NCBI RefSeq assembly: GCF_000276605.1
Contig: NZ_AKJX01000093.1
Span: 1 to 64,000 of the forward strand
DNA from: Acidovorax sp. CF316
GTDB taxonomy: Bacteria > Pseudomonadota > Gammaproteobacteria > Burkholderiales > Burkholderiaceae_C
DNA length: 64,000 nt
Reading direction: 5' to 3'
The position numbers were made by a program, and so were the translations under genes. Shown here piece after piece: positions 16,093 to 26,871 of the stretch (positions within the stretch are counted from its first letter, which is position 1; every line of letters begins with the position of its first letter). A model generated the notes under the pieces. It ran no database searches. It had not been told where the DNA came from and worked only from the letters and a program-made list of their open reading frames with translations.

Positions 16093-17268
16093 TCAGAGCA
16101 CTTCGAAGATGCCCGCAGCGCCCATGCCGCCGCCGATGCACATGGTCACCGCCACGCGCTTGGCGCCGCGGCGCTTGCCTTCGATCAGGGCGTGGCCGGT
16201 CAGGCGCTGGCCCGACACACCGTAGGGGTGGCCCACGGCGATGGCACCACCGTTGACGTTCAGGCGGTCGGCCGGAATGCCCAGCTTGTCGCGGCAATAC
16301 AGCACCTGCACGGCGAAGGCTTCGTTCAGCTCCCACAGGTCGATGTCGTTGACCGTAAGGCCCAGCTTCTTGAGCACCTTGGGCACGGCGAACACCGGGC
16401 CGATGCCCATTTCGTCGGGCTCGCAGCCGGCCACGGCGAAACCGAGGAAGCGGCCCAGGGGCTTCAAGCCCTTCTTGCTGGCGTACTCTTCGCTCACCAC
16501 CACGCAGGCACCGGCACCGTCGGAGAACTGGCTGGCATTGCCGGCCGAGATCAGGCCGCCGGGCAGTGCCGAGCGCAGGCCGCTGATGGACTCGACGGTC
16601 GTGCCTTCGCGCGTGCCTTCGTCCTTGCTCAGGGTGACCTGCTTGGTGATCAGGCCCAGGTTCTTGTCGGCCACGCCGGCCATCACGGTGATGGGGGCGA
16701 TCTCGGCATCGAACAGGCCCGCGGCCTGCGCTGCGCAGGCCTTTTGCTGGCTGGCGGCGCCGTACTCGTCCATGGCTTCACGGCCGATGTTGTAGCGCTT
16801 GGCCACCTGCTCGGCGGTCTGCAGCATGCTCCAGTAGATCTCGGGCTTGACCTTGTCCAGGGCCAGGTCGCGCAGCATGTGGATGTTCATTTCCTGCTGC
16901 ACGCAGGAGATGCTTTCCACGCCGCCGGCCACGTACACGTCGGCTTCGCCGGCAATGATGCGCTGGGCCGCCAGGGCAATGGTCTGCAGGCCCGAGGAGC
17001 AGAAACGGTTGACCGTGACGCCCGATGCCGTGACCGGCAGGCCGGCGGCCAGCGCGATCTGGCGCGCGATGTTGGCGCCGGTGGCGCCTTCGGGGTTGGC
17101 ACAGCCCATGATGACGTCTTCGACGTCGGCGCCGTCGATGCCGGCGCGCTCGATGGCGTGCTTGACGGCATGGCCGCCCAGCGTGGCGCCATGGGTCATG
17201 TTGAGGGCACCCTTCCAGCTCTTGGCGAGCGGGGTACGGGCGGTGGAAACGATCACTGCGGAGGTCAT
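16093..17268 (-). CDS. Acetyl-CoA C-acyltransferase (thiolase)
   Basis: A 391-residue thiolase, which cleaves 3-ketoacyl-CoA with CoA in the last step of beta-oxidation. It starts at ATG 17266-17268, with AAGGA upstream. The nucleophilic Cys is in [12 protein letters not shown] (about residue 88). The thiolase signature [19 protein letters not shown] carries the catalytic His, and the C-terminal catalytic Cys lies in [13 protein letters not shown]. The long insertion typical of degradative thiolases is present. It lies 93 bp downstream of the FadB-type gene in the same orientation, forming a standard fadBA-like pair. Confidence 0.95.
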   Translation of the reverse strand: MTSAVIVSTARTPLAKSWKGALNMTHGATLGGHAVKHAIERAGIDGADVEDVIMGCANPEGATGANIARQIALAAGLPVTASGVTVNRFCSSGLQTIALAAQRIIAGEADVYVAGGVESISCVQQEMNIHMLRDLALDKVKPEIYWSMLQTAEQVAKRYNIGREAMDEYGAASQQKACAAQAAGLFDAEIAPITVMAGVADKNLGLITKQVTLSKDEGTREGTTVESISGLRSALPGGLISAGNASQFSDGAGACVVVSEEYASKKGLKPLGRFLGFAVAGCEPDEMGIGPVFAVPKVLKKLGLTVNDIDLWELNEAFAVQVLYCRDKLGIPADRLNVNGGAIAVGHPYGVSGQRLTGHALIEGKRRGAKRVAVTMCIGGGMGAAGIFEVL

Positions 17269-17361
17269 GGGAAAAATCCTTTCAGGGGTGGAACGCACCG
17301 GTGGCCGCCAGGGGCGTGCGCATCATCCGGTGCGGCTTCACTGCATCAATCGGTGGTTCGC

Positions 17362-19461
17362 TCAGGCGAACGCCTTGCCTTCGGCTGCCAGCTTGGCCAA
17401 CAGCGGCGCGGGCTTCCAGAACTGGGCATCGTCGTTGGGGTTCTTGGCAAAGCGGTCCATGGCCTGCACCACGTTGAACAGGCCGACTTCGCTGGCGTAG
17501 TGCATGGGGCCGCCACGGTAGATGGGGAAGCCGTAGCCCGTGAGGTAGACCATGTCGATGTCGCCGGACTTGCTGGCGATGCCGTCTTCCAGGATGTGCG
17601 CGCCTTCGTTGACCAGGGCGAACACCAGGCGCTCCACGATTTCCTCGTCGGAGATCTTGCGCGGCGTGATGCCCAGCTCCTTGCGGTGGTCTTCGATCAT
17701 CTTGTTGACCAGATCGCTCGGGATCGCGTCGCGCTTGCCGGCCTGGTAGTCGTACCAGCCTGCGCCGGTCTTCTGGCCGAAGCGGCCCAGCTCGCACAGC
17801 TTGTCGGCCGTGCGGCTGTACTTCATGTCGGCGCGCTCGACGGCACGGCGCTTGCGGATCGCCCAGCCGATGTCGTTGCCGGCCAGGTCACCCATGCGGA
17901 ACGGGCCCATGGCAAAGCCGAACTTCTCGACCGCGCGGTCCACCTGCTGGGGCGTGGCGCCTTCGTCCAGCAGGAAGCCGGCCTGGCGGCTGTACTGCTC
18001 GATCATGCGGTTGCCGATGAAGCCATCGCACACGCCCGAGACGACCGAGGTCTTCTTGATCTTCTTGCCAATGGCCATCACGGTGGCCAGCACGTCCTTG
18101 GACGTCTTGGCACCGCGCACCACTTCCAGCAGCTTCATCACGTTGGCGGGGCTGAAGAAGTGCATGCCCACCACGTCTTCGGGGCGCTTGGTGAAGGCGG
18201 CGATCTTGTCCACGTCCAGCGTGGAGGTGTTGGAGGCCAGGATCGCGCCGGGCTTCATCACGGCGTCGAGCTGCTTGAACACGGCTTCCTTGACGCCCAG
18301 CTCCTCGAACACGGCCTCGATCACGAGGTCGGCGTCCTTGAGGTCGGCATAGTCGAGCGTGGTCGTCAGCAGGGCCATGCGCTGCGCGTACTTGTCTTCC
18401 TTGAGCTTGCCCTTCTTGACCTGGGCTTCGTAGTTCTTCTTGATCGTGGCCACGCCGCGGTCCAGGGCTTCCTGCTTGGCCTCCAGGATCTTGACGGGGA
18501 TGCCCGCGTTCAGGAAGTTCATGGAGATGCCGCCGCCCATGGTGCCGGCACCGATCACGGCAACCGACTTGATTTCGCGCTTGGGCGTGTCGGACGGCAC
18601 GTCAGGGATCTTGGAGGCGGCACGCTCGGCCATGAACAGGTGGCGCAGGGCGCGCGACTCGGGCGTCCACATCAGGTTGATGAAGATCTCGCGCTCGAAC
18701 AGCATGCCGTCGGCAAACTTGCGCTTGGTGGCAGCCTCGACCGCGTCCACGCACTTGGCAGGCGCGGGGTAGTTCTTGGCCATGCCCTTGACCATGTTGC
18801 GCGCGAACTGGAAGTAGGCGTCGCCTTCGGGGTGCTTGCAGGGCAGGTTGCGCACCAGCGGCAGGGGGCGCACCTCGGCCACGCTCTGGGCAAAGGCCAG
18901 GGCTTCGGCGGCCAGCGCCTCGGGCGAGGCCACGAGCTTGTCGAACAGCTTCTGGCCGGGCACGGAGCCGATCAGCTCGCTCTTGACGGGTTCGCCGCTC
19001 ACGATCAGGTTCAGGGCGGCTTCGACGCCGATCACGCGCGGCAGGCGCTGCGTGCCGCCGGCGCCGGGGATCAGGCCGAGCTTGACTTCAGGCAGCGCAA
19101 TGCTGCAGCCAGGGGCCGCCACGCGGTAGTGGCAGCCCAGGGCCAGTTCCAGCCCGCCGCCCATGGCGACGGTGTGCATGGCGGCCACGACCGGCTTGGC
19201 CGAGTTCTCGATGGCGGCGATCACCGACAGCAGGTTGGGTTCCTGCAGAGACTTGTCGGTGCCGAACTCCTTGATGTCGGCGCCGCCGGAAAACGCACCG
19301 CCAGCGCCGGTGATGACGATGGACGTGACCGCTGGATCGGCATTGGCGCGGCCGAGGCCGTCCACGATGCCTTGGCGGGTTGCCAGGCCCAGTCCGTTGA
19401 CGGGGGGATTGGCCAGGGTGATCACGGCAACGGAGCCGTGGACTTTGTATTCAGCGGTCAT
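17362..19461 (-). CDS. Multifunctional enoyl-CoA hydratase / 3-hydroxyacyl-CoA dehydrogenase (FadB/FadJ type)
   Basis: A 699-residue fusion protein. The N-terminal crotonase domain (about 1-190) has [11 protein letters not shown] and the oxyanion region [20 protein letters not shown], with the Glu at [18 protein letters not shown]. The central 3-hydroxyacyl-CoA dehydrogenase NAD domain begins at about 300 ([20 protein letters not shown]), and the C-terminal helical domains follow ([19 protein letters not shown], then GFIGNRM). It hydrates enoyl-CoA and oxidises the 3-hydroxyacyl-CoA. The start ATG has AAGGA in front. It is the upstream partner of the thiolase gene, as in fadBA. Confidence 0.95.
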   Translation of the reverse strand: MTAEYKVHGSVAVITLANPPVNGLGLATRQGIVDGLGRANADPAVTSIVITGAGGAFSGGADIKEFGTDKSLQEPNLLSVIAAIENSAKPVVAAMHTVAMGGGLELALGCHYRVAAPGCSIALPEVKLGLIPGAGGTQRLPRVIGVEAALNLIVSGEPVKSELIGSVPGQKLFDKLVASPEALAAEALAFAQSVAEVRPLPLVRNLPCKHPEGDAYFQFARNMVKGMAKNYPAPAKCVDAVEAATKRKFADGMLFEREIFINLMWTPESRALRHLFMAERAASKIPDVPSDTPKREIKSVAVIGAGTMGGGISMNFLNAGIPVKILEAKQEALDRGVATIKKNYEAQVKKGKLKEDKYAQRMALLTTTLDYADLKDADLVIEAVFEELGVKEAVFKQLDAVMKPGAILASNTSTLDVDKIAAFTKRPEDVVGMHFFSPANVMKLLEVVRGAKTSKDVLATVMAIGKKIKKTSVVSGVCDGFIGNRMIEQYSRQAGFLLDEGATPQQVDRAVEKFGFAMGPFRMGDLAGNDIGWAIRKRRAVERADMKYSRTADKLCELGRFGQKTGAGWYDYQAGKRDAIPSDLVNKMIEDHRKELGITPRKISDEEIVERLVFALVNEGAHILEDGIASKSGDIDMVYLTGYGFPIYRGGPMHYASEVGLFNVVQAMDRFAKNPNDDAQFWKPAPLLAKLAAEGKAFA

Positions 19462-19589
19462 GCTGTTGTTCCTTGGAGAGTGAAAAAGAACGATCGTGCG
19501 TTTTTATTGTAGAGACTTCGCGCGGCCCTGGCGTGTCAATTTGTCCCGGTGGGGACATGGCTCCTGGCCGCCAACCCGTCTCTTCGGGC

Positions 19590-19624
19590 AAAAAAAGAGG
19601 CGCCATGAGCTATCAGGCGCCTCT
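19590..19624 (-). terminator. Intrinsic terminator of the liv operon
   Basis: The stem AGAGGCGCC (19596-19604) / GGCGCCTCT (19616-19624) is perfect, with an 11-base loop. On the minus strand it is followed by a run of T residues (complement of the A-run at 19590-19596). It lies just behind the livF stop, as expected for the end of the livKHMGF transcript. Confidence 0.9.
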
Positions 19625-19647
19625 CTGTCATGCGTTGGCCGGAGTCG

Positions 19648-20343
19648 TCAGACCTCCAGCCACTCCTTGCGGATGTAGTTGTCGGCACGCAGGCTGTCGG
19701 GCGTGCCCTGGAAGACGATGGAGCCGTGGCCCATCACCAGCGCGCGGTCCGAGATCTTCATGGCGATGGTCAGCTTCTGCTCGATCAGCAGCACCGAGAT
19801 GCCGCGCGCCTTGATGGTCTGCAGATACTGGCCCACCAGTTCGACGATCTTCGGTGCCAGGCCTTCGGTGGGCTCGTCGATGATGATCAGGTCGGGGTCG
19901 CCCATCAGCGTGCGGCACAGCGTGAGCATCTGCTGCTCGCCGCCGGACATCACGCCCGCCTCGGTGTGCTGGCGCTCCTTGAGGCGTGGGAACATCTCGT
20001 ACATGTCGTCGAACGACCAGCGGCTGCCCTTGCCGTTGCCCTTCTGGCCGAGCAGCAGGTTCTGGTGCACGGTGAGGTTGGGGAACACGTCGCGGCTCTC
20101 GGGCACATAGCCCAGGCCCAGGTGGGCGACCTCGTAGGCCTTCTTGCCGTTGAGGTCCTGGCCCTTGAAGTTGACCGTGCCCTCCCAGTCCACCAGGCCC
20201 ATGATGGCCTTGGCGGTGGTGGATCGGCCCGAGCCGTTGCGCCCCAGCAGCGCCACGATCTCTCCGGGCTGCACTTCGAAGCTCACGCCATGCAGCACAT
20301 GGCTCTTGCCGTAGTAGGCGTGGAGGTTGTCAATTTTCAGCAT
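19648..20343 (-). CDS. livF: Branched-chain-type ABC transporter ATP-binding protein LivF
   Basis: A 231-residue ATPase. The Walker A sequence is LLGRNGSGRSTT (about 36-47): the expected Lys of GKST is replaced by Arg (GRST), which is unusual for an ABC ATPase. The signature motif reads SGGEQQMLTLCRTL, and the Walker B region is LIIIDEPTEGLAPK, typical of LivF. It powers uptake together with LivG and the permeases LivH and LivM. It is the last gene of the cluster, 3 bp behind livG, and is followed by an intrinsic terminator. The Walker A Arg should be checked for sequencing error before its meaning is discussed. Confidence 0.94.
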   Translation of the reverse strand: MLKIDNLHAYYGKSHVLHGVSFEVQPGEIVALLGRNGSGRSTTAKAIMGLVDWEGTVNFKGQDLNGKKAYEVAHLGLGYVPESRDVFPNLTVHQNLLLGQKGNGKGSRWSFDDMYEMFPRLKERQHTEAGVMSGGEQQMLTLCRTLMGDPDLIIIDEPTEGLAPKIVELVGQYLQTIKARGISVLLIEQKLTIAMKISDRALVMGHGSIVFQGTPDSLRADNYIRKEWLEV

Positions 20344-20346
20344 AAA

Positions 20347-21150
20347 TCAGTGTCCCGCGCCCTGCTCGTCGGCCACGGCCGAACCCAGGTAGGCCTCCTG
20401 CACGCGCGCATTGGCGCGCACCTTGTCGGGGGTGTCGAAGGCGATCACCTCGCCATAGACCACCACGGCGATCTTGTCGGCCAGGCCGAACACCACGCCC
20501 ATGTCGTGCTCCACGGTCAGCAGGGTGCGGCCCTCGGTCACCTCCTTGATGAGGTGGATGAAGCGCGTGGTCTCGCTCTTGCTCATGCCGGCCGTGGGCT
20601 CGTCGAGCAGGATCACGTTGGCGCCACCGGCGATGGTGATACCGATCTCCAGGGCGCGCTGCTCGGCGTAGGTCAGGTTCATGGCCAGCGTGTCGCGCTT
20701 CTTGTCGAGCTTGATCATCTCCATGAGTTCCTTGGCACGCTGGTTGGCATCGTGCAGGTTCGACAGGAAGCGCAGGAAGGTGTAGCGGTATCCCATGCTC
20801 CACAGCACGCCGCAGCGCAGGTTCTCGAACACGCTCAGCTTGGGGAAGATGTTCGTGATCTGGAAGCTGCGCGACAGCCCCATGCGGTTGATCTCGTACG
20901 GGGCCAGGCCGTTGATGCGCTGACCGTTGAGGATCACGTCGCCGCTGGTGGGGGCGAAGCGCCCGCTGATGAGGTTGAACAGGGTGGACTTGCCGGCGCC
21001 GTTGGGGCCGATGATGGCCACGCGTTCGCCGGGTGCCACCACGAGATTGGCACCGCGGATGATCTCGGTCTTGCCGAAGCTCTTGCGCAGGTCACGCAGT
21101 TCGAGCGCACAGCCTGCGGACGATGGATTGGCGGTCATGGTAGTGCTCAC
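20347..21150 (-). CDS. livG: Branched-chain-type ABC transporter ATP-binding protein LivG
   Basis: A 267-residue ATPase. The start is placed at GTG 21148-21150, because GGAGAGG lies 6-7 bases upstream and it overlaps the livM stop (GTGA). The ATG at 21138 is the alternative. The Walker A motif is IIGPNGAGKSTLFN. The Q-loop region contains RSFQITNIFPKLSVFENL. The signature is reduced to LTYAEQRALEIG, as usual for LivG, and Walker B reads VILLDEPTAGMSKSET. It works with LivF in the importer. Most LivG homologues have this long Q-loop spacing and a helical insertion (here about 105-150). Confidence 0.94.
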   Translation of the reverse strand: MSTTMTANPSSAGCALELRDLRKSFGKTEIIRGANLVVAPGERVAIIGPNGAGKSTLFNLISGRFAPTSGDVILNGQRINGLAPYEINRMGLSRSFQITNIFPKLSVFENLRCGVLWSMGYRYTFLRFLSNLHDANQRAKELMEMIKLDKKRDTLAMNLTYAEQRALEIGITIAGGANVILLDEPTAGMSKSETTRFIHLIKEVTEGRTLLTVEHDMGVVFGLADKIAVVVYGEVIAFDTPDKVRANARVQEAYLGSAVADEQGAGH

Positions 21151-22505
21151 AGCGCCTCTCCCCGCTTGATGGCATGTTCGATCTCTTCCTGGATGGTGCT
21201 CCACTGGCGCAGGAACTGGCGCCGGCACATCTCGAACAGCGCCAGCCCGGTGAGGAACACGAAGCCCGCACCGAACCAGGCCGTGAGGCCCTTGGCATCG
21301 ACCATGGCGCCCAGGAACTTGAGCTCGGACCCGAGGGCCGCGTTGAGCTGCAGGTGGTAGGTCATCTCCACCATGCAGGCGGCGCCCAGCACGGCCACCA
21401 GGCCGGTGCCGGCCAGACCCAGGTAGGACACCCAGAGCTGGCGCAGCTTGCCGTACTTGGCGACACGCAGGTTCATCATGATCAGGCTGGCGATGCCGCC
21501 GGGCGCATACATCACCATGAACAGGAACACCAGGCCCAGGTACAGCAGCCAGGCCTTGGAGATCTCGGACAGCAGCACCGAGGCCAGCACCAGCAGCACG
21601 GCGCCGATGATGGGCCCGAAGAAGAACGTGGCCCCCCCCAGGAAGGTGAACAGCAGGTAGCCGCCCGAACGCAGCACGTTCACGCTGTCGGCACCGGTCA
21701 CGATCTCGAAGTTGATGGTGGCCAGGCCGCCGCCGATGCCCGCGAAGAAGCCCGCGATGATGAACGCGAAGTAGCGCACGCGCTGCGTGTTGTAGCCGAT
21801 GAACTCCACGCGCTCGGGGTTGTCGCGCACCGCGTTGAGGATGCGCCCGAGCGGCGTGCCCGTGAAGGCGAACATGGCCGCCGTGCAGACGAAGCAGTAG
21901 GCCGCGATCAGGTAATACACCTGCATGCCGGAGCCGAAGTTCAGCCCGAAGAAGGGCTTGCCGTAGACGCGGTCGGTGGTGATGCCGCCCTCGCCGCCGA
22001 AGAACTCGGGGAACATCAGCGCCATCGAGGCCACGAGCTCACCGATGCCCAGCGTGATCATGGCGAAGGTGGTGCCCGACTTCTTGGTCGTCACGAAGCC
22101 GAGCAGGATCGCGAAGAACATGCCGGCCAGCCCTCCGACCAGCGGGATGAGCACCAGCGGGATCGGCATCTCGCCCTTGCCCGCCATGTTCATGGCATGG
22201 ATGGCGATGAACGAGCCCAGGCCGGTGTACACCGCATGCCCGAAGCTGAGCATGCCGCCCTGCCCCAGCAGGATGTTGTAGGACAGGCAGATGATGATCA
22301 GGTAGCCGATCTGCGAGAGCATGGTCAGCGCCAGGCTGCTGCGGAACACGTGCGGCGCCACGATCAGCATCGCGGCGAACAGCGACCAGATGACGAAGCG
22401 GCCCACGTTCCAGGGCTTGAAGCGGTAGTGCGCAGCCCCCTGCGAGGCAGCGGGTGGGTTGGCGTGCGGTGCGGCGCCGGAGACGGTAGTGGTGGATGAG
22501 GTCAT
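21147..22505 (-). CDS. livM: Branched-chain-type ABC transporter permease LivM
   Basis: A 452-residue membrane protein, longer than usual for LivM (about 320-420). The extra length comes from a hydrophilic N-terminal segment (first 35 residues) and an additional hydrophobic C-terminal region (after about 345: LRQLWVSYLGLAGTGLVAVLG...). The core has the LivM motifs GQGGMLSFGHAVYTGLGSF, TLGIGELVASMALMFPEFFGG and FAIMFIIAGFF-like helices. It forms the channel with LivH, whose gene ends 4 bp upstream of its start. Confidence 0.94.
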   Translation of the reverse strand: MTSSTTTVSGAAPHANPPAASQGAAHYRFKPWNVGRFVIWSLFAAMLIVAPHVFRSSLALTMLSQIGYLIIICLSYNILLGQGGMLSFGHAVYTGLGSFIAIHAMNMAGKGEMPIPLVLIPLVGGLAGMFFAILLGFVTTKKSGTTFAMITLGIGELVASMALMFPEFFGGEGGITTDRVYGKPFFGLNFGSGMQVYYLIAAYCFVCTAAMFAFTGTPLGRILNAVRDNPERVEFIGYNTQRVRYFAFIIAGFFAGIGGGLATINFEIVTGADSVNVLRSGGYLLFTFLGGATFFFGPIIGAVLLVLASVLLSEISKAWLLYLGLVFLFMVMYAPGGIASLIMMNLRVAKYGKLRQLWVSYLGLAGTGLVAVLGAACMVEMTYHLQLNAALGSELKFLGAMVDAKGLTAWFGAGFVFLTGLALFEMCRRQFLRQWSTIQEEIEHAIKRGEAL

Positions 22506-22509
22506 GGCA

Positions 22510-23463
22510 TCAGTCCTCGCGGGTGCCCAGAAGGCCCTTGGGACGGAAGATCAGGATGAGCACCAGGAACAGGTACGGAAGAATGGGCGCCACCTGGGAG
22601 ATGGTGAGCTTGAGCAGGGGGTAGCCGAAGGTCTGGTCGGTCACGGCCACACCGAGCGGGCGCAGCACGTGGATCATCGAGTAGTCGAGCGCCACGGCGA
22701 AGGTCTGCACCACGCCGATGAGCAGCGAGGCCAGGAAGGCCCCGGCCAGCGAGCCCATGCCTCCGACCACCACCACCACGAAGATGATGGAGCCGACCGA
22801 CGCCGCCATGGCGGGCTCGGTCACGTAGGTGTTGCCGCCAATCACGCCGGCCAGGCCGGCCAGGGCCGCACCGCCGCCGAACACCAGCATGAACACGCGC
22901 GGCACGTTGTGGCCCAGGGCCTCGACCATCTCGGGGTACTTGAGCGCCGCCTGGATCACCAGGCCGATGCGGGTGCGCGTGAGCAGCAGCCACACCGACA
23001 GCAGCATCAGGATGGCGATCAGCATCACGAACGAGCGCGACTTGGGGAACTGCGTGCCGTACAGGCTGAACAGGGGGCCCTGCAGTTGCTCGGGCAGGCC
23101 ATAGGGCACCGTGGCACGGCCCCAGATCAGCTGCACCACTTCGAGGATCAGGTAGGACAGGCCGAAGGTCACGAGCAGCTCGGGCACATGGCCGAACTTG
23201 TGCACGCGGCGCAGGCAGTAGCGCTCGAACGCGGCGCCCAGCGCAAACACGATCAGCGGCGAAACCACCAGCGCCGGCCAGAAGCCGATGACGCCAGAAA
23301 TGCTGTAGGCAAAGTAGGCCCCCAGCATGTAGAAGCTGGTGTGCGCAAAATTGAGCACACCCATCATGCTGAAAATCAGCGTGAGTCCCGAGCTCAGCAT
23401 GAACAGCAGCAGCCCGTAGCTCACGCCGTTGAGCAGGGAGATCACGAAAAACTCAAGATTCAT
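22510..23463 (-). CDS. livH: Branched-chain-type ABC transporter permease LivH
   Basis: A 317-residue permease with about eight membrane helices. The N-terminus (FFVISLLNGVSYGLLLFMLS) is followed by the family motif SGLTLIFSMMGVLNFAHTSF. GGNTYVTEPAM and the VVVVGGMGSLAGAFLASLLIG segment further down are typical of LivH. It pairs with LivM. It is separated from livK by 184 bp that contain an intrinsic terminator-like hairpin and the second copy of the palindromic element, so livHMGF is probably transcribed at a lower level than livK. Confidence 0.95.
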   Translation of the reverse strand: MNLEFFVISLLNGVSYGLLLFMLSSGLTLIFSMMGVLNFAHTSFYMLGAYFAYSISGVIGFWPALVVSPLIVFALGAAFERYCLRRVHKFGHVPELLVTFGLSYLILEVVQLIWGRATVPYGLPEQLQGPLFSLYGTQFPKSRSFVMLIAILMLLSVWLLLTRTRIGLVIQAALKYPEMVEALGHNVPRVFMLVFGGGAALAGLAGVIGGNTYVTEPAMAASVGSIIFVVVVVGGMGSLAGAFLASLLIGVVQTFAVALDYSMIHVLRPLGVAVTDQTFGYPLLKLTISQVAPILPYLFLVLILIFRPKGLLGTRED

Positions 23464-23484
23464 CGCAAATTTTCACAACAAGGG

Positions 23485-23514
23485 TAAAAAAAAGGCCCGA
23501 GCCAGGTCGGGCCT
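23485..23514 (-). terminator. Intraoperonic terminator/attenuator between livK and livH
   Basis: AGGCCCGA (23493-23500) and TCGGGCCT (23507-23514) form a perfect 8-bp stem around GCCAGG. On the minus strand the stem is followed by eight T residues (complement of the A-run at 23485-23492). It stands only about 25 bp before the livH start, so partial termination would set a high binding-protein to permease ratio. Confidence 0.85.
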
Positions 23515-23528
23515 CCAGAAACAATGAA

Positions 23529-23640
23529 GAGCGGATCACAAAACCCAGCGAAGCGGTTCTGGCTAGGCGCTGCGTCGCAGGCAGTACGGTCAGTACGACA
23601 AGACGCGGCAACGACGCCAGAAGAGTTTTGTTAGCCGCTC
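23529..23640 (-). repeat. Palindromic dispersed element, copy B
   Basis: This is a 112-bp element with terminal inverted repeats: GAGCGGATCACAAAAC at the left, and the complement of GTTTTGTTAGCCGCTC at the right. It shares AGCGAAGCGGTTCTGGCTAG and AACGACGCCAGAAGAGTTTT with copy A at 4035-4157; the central part differs. It starts 8 bp behind the livK stop. Both copies therefore sit directly 3' of a solute-binding-protein gene and before permease genes. No coding potential was seen. Confidence 0.85.
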
Positions 23641-23647
23641 AGAGGCC

Positions 23648-24880
23648 TTAGGGGCGCTTCATCTGGCACGAGGTGGGCGTGCTGGCCACGAAGGGCTCGT
23701 AGTACTTCACCGGCGTGAAGGTGTAGCCGGTGCTCTCCGAATCGAGCGGGAACTTGCCGCCGGCCTTCTCCCACTTGGAGATGAACAGGCCCTGCTGCAG
23801 CTGGTGGTCGGTCTTGCGCATCTCGACCTCGCCATTGAAGCTCTTGAACTTCATGCCTTCCAGGGCGGCGGCCACCTTCACGGGGTCGGTGGACTTGGTC
23901 TTCACGAAGGCCTCGGTGAGCATCGAGAAGGCGTGGTACACGGAGCCGGTGTACATGTCGTCGTTGAACTTCTTCTTGTAGTCCACCACGATCTTGTTGA
24001 GTTCGCCCGGCAGGTTGATGTGCGCATAGGCCACCATGTACACGCGGCCTGCAGCGGCGGCACCCATGGCCGTGGGGCTGCCGGTGACCGAGCCGTAGTA
24101 GGTGTAGAAGTTGACGTTGTTCAGGCCGGCGTCGTTGGCGGCCTTGATCAGCAGCGCCAGGTCGGAGCCCCAGTTGCCGGTGATCACGCTGTCGGCGCCC
24201 GACTGCTTGATCTTGGCGATGTAGGGCGAGAAGTCACGCACCTGGGCCAGGGGGTGCAGGTCGTCGCCGACGAACTGCACGTCAGGGCGCTTGCGGGCCA
24301 TGATTTCCTTGGCGAACTTGGAGACCTGGTGGCCGTGCGAGTAATTCTGGTTGATCAGGTAGACCTTCTTGACCTCGGGAATGTCCTTCATGAAGGTGGT
24401 CAGCGCTTCCATCTTCATGGAGGTGTCCGCATCCAGGCGGAAGTGCCAGTAGCTGCACTTGCTGTTGGTCAGGTCCGGGTCCACGGCAGCGTAGTTCAGG
24501 AACACGACTTCCTTGCCGGGGTTGCGCGCGTTGTGCTTTTCCAGCGCGTCGATGATGGCCAGGGCCGGGCCCGAGCCGTTGCCCTGCACCACGTAGCGCG
24601 CGCCCTGGTCCATGGCCGAGCGCAGGGCGCTGGTGGTCTCCTGCGGGCTGAGCTTGTTGTCGATGCCGATGATCTCGAACTTCACTCCGGCAGCGTTCTT
24701 CTTGTTGAACTCTTCGGAGACGAACTGGAAGCTCTTGAGCTGGTTGGTTCCCACGGCCGCCATCAGGCCCGAAAGCGGGTCGAGCCAGGCGATCTTGACG
24801 GTCTCACCTTTTTGAGCGAACGCCGCGCCAGCGCTCGCCAACAGGACGGTGGCTGCTACAGCCTTCATAGCGAATTTCAT
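23648..24880 (-). CDS. livK: Branched-chain-type ABC transporter substrate-binding protein LivK
   Basis: A 410-residue periplasmic binding protein. It starts at ATG 24878-24880, with AAGGAG 8 bases upstream. The signal peptide KFAMKAVAATVLLASAGAAF is cleaved after AFA-Q. The mature type I periplasmic-binding fold has VKIAWLDPLSGLMAAVGTNQ at the N-terminus, QGNGSGPALAIIDALEKHN, and the C-terminal YTFTPVKYYEPFVASTP. A C-terminal Cys is present. The ligand is not obvious: family members bind branched amino acids, short-chain or aromatic carboxylates, and amides. An acyl-CoA ligase gene lies upstream on the same strand, favouring a carboxylate. Confidence 0.93.
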   Translation of the reverse strand: MKFAMKAVAATVLLASAGAAFAQKGETVKIAWLDPLSGLMAAVGTNQLKSFQFVSEEFNKKNAAGVKFEIIGIDNKLSPQETTSALRSAMDQGARYVVQGNGSGPALAIIDALEKHNARNPGKEVVFLNYAAVDPDLTNSKCSYWHFRLDADTSMKMEALTTFMKDIPEVKKVYLINQNYSHGHQVSKFAKEIMARKRPDVQFVGDDLHPLAQVRDFSPYIAKIKQSGADSVITGNWGSDLALLIKAANDAGLNNVNFYTYYGSVTGSPTAMGAAAAGRVYMVAYAHINLPGELNKIVVDYKKKFNDDMYTGSVYHAFSMLTEAFVKTKSTDPVKVAAALEGMKFKSFNGEVEMRKTDHQLQQGLFISKWEKAGGKFPLDSESTGYTFTPVKYYEPFVASTPTSCQMKRP

Positions 24881-25011
24881 GGTTCTGTCTCCTTGTAAAT
24901 CGACACGACGCAGCGTACCGCGTTGCAACACGACGCCCCTCAGGGATTGCCCCTACCGGCGTCGCACACGTGACTGGCGCAGTGCTCCCCCGAGCACCGC
25001 ACCAATCTGGA

Positions 25012-26655
<1,644 letters not shown>

Positions 26656-26871
26656 GTGTGCTCCTTGGATTTTGTGGTGAAAGTGGCAATCATCGTAACG
26701 CGCGCAGGCCTGCTGCGGGGTCTCCGAAGCGCCCCTTTCGGCTGCGTGCCACGCGGCTTTGCTGGCTGCGCAGTGTGCAGCGCGGGGCCTGCCGCGCCAA
26801 CACCTGTCGCCCACCCGACAAAGGCCAAGGGATTACCCTGAACGGCGGGGGCTGCAGCGACAATCCGCGGC

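Noticed and set aside
16039-19512. Open frame of more than 1,100 codons on the plus strand opposite the thiolase and FadB-type genes
   Set aside because: It is a shadow of two clear beta-oxidation genes in GC-rich DNA; the translation is His/Gly/Ala-rich without domains, and no ribosome site exists.
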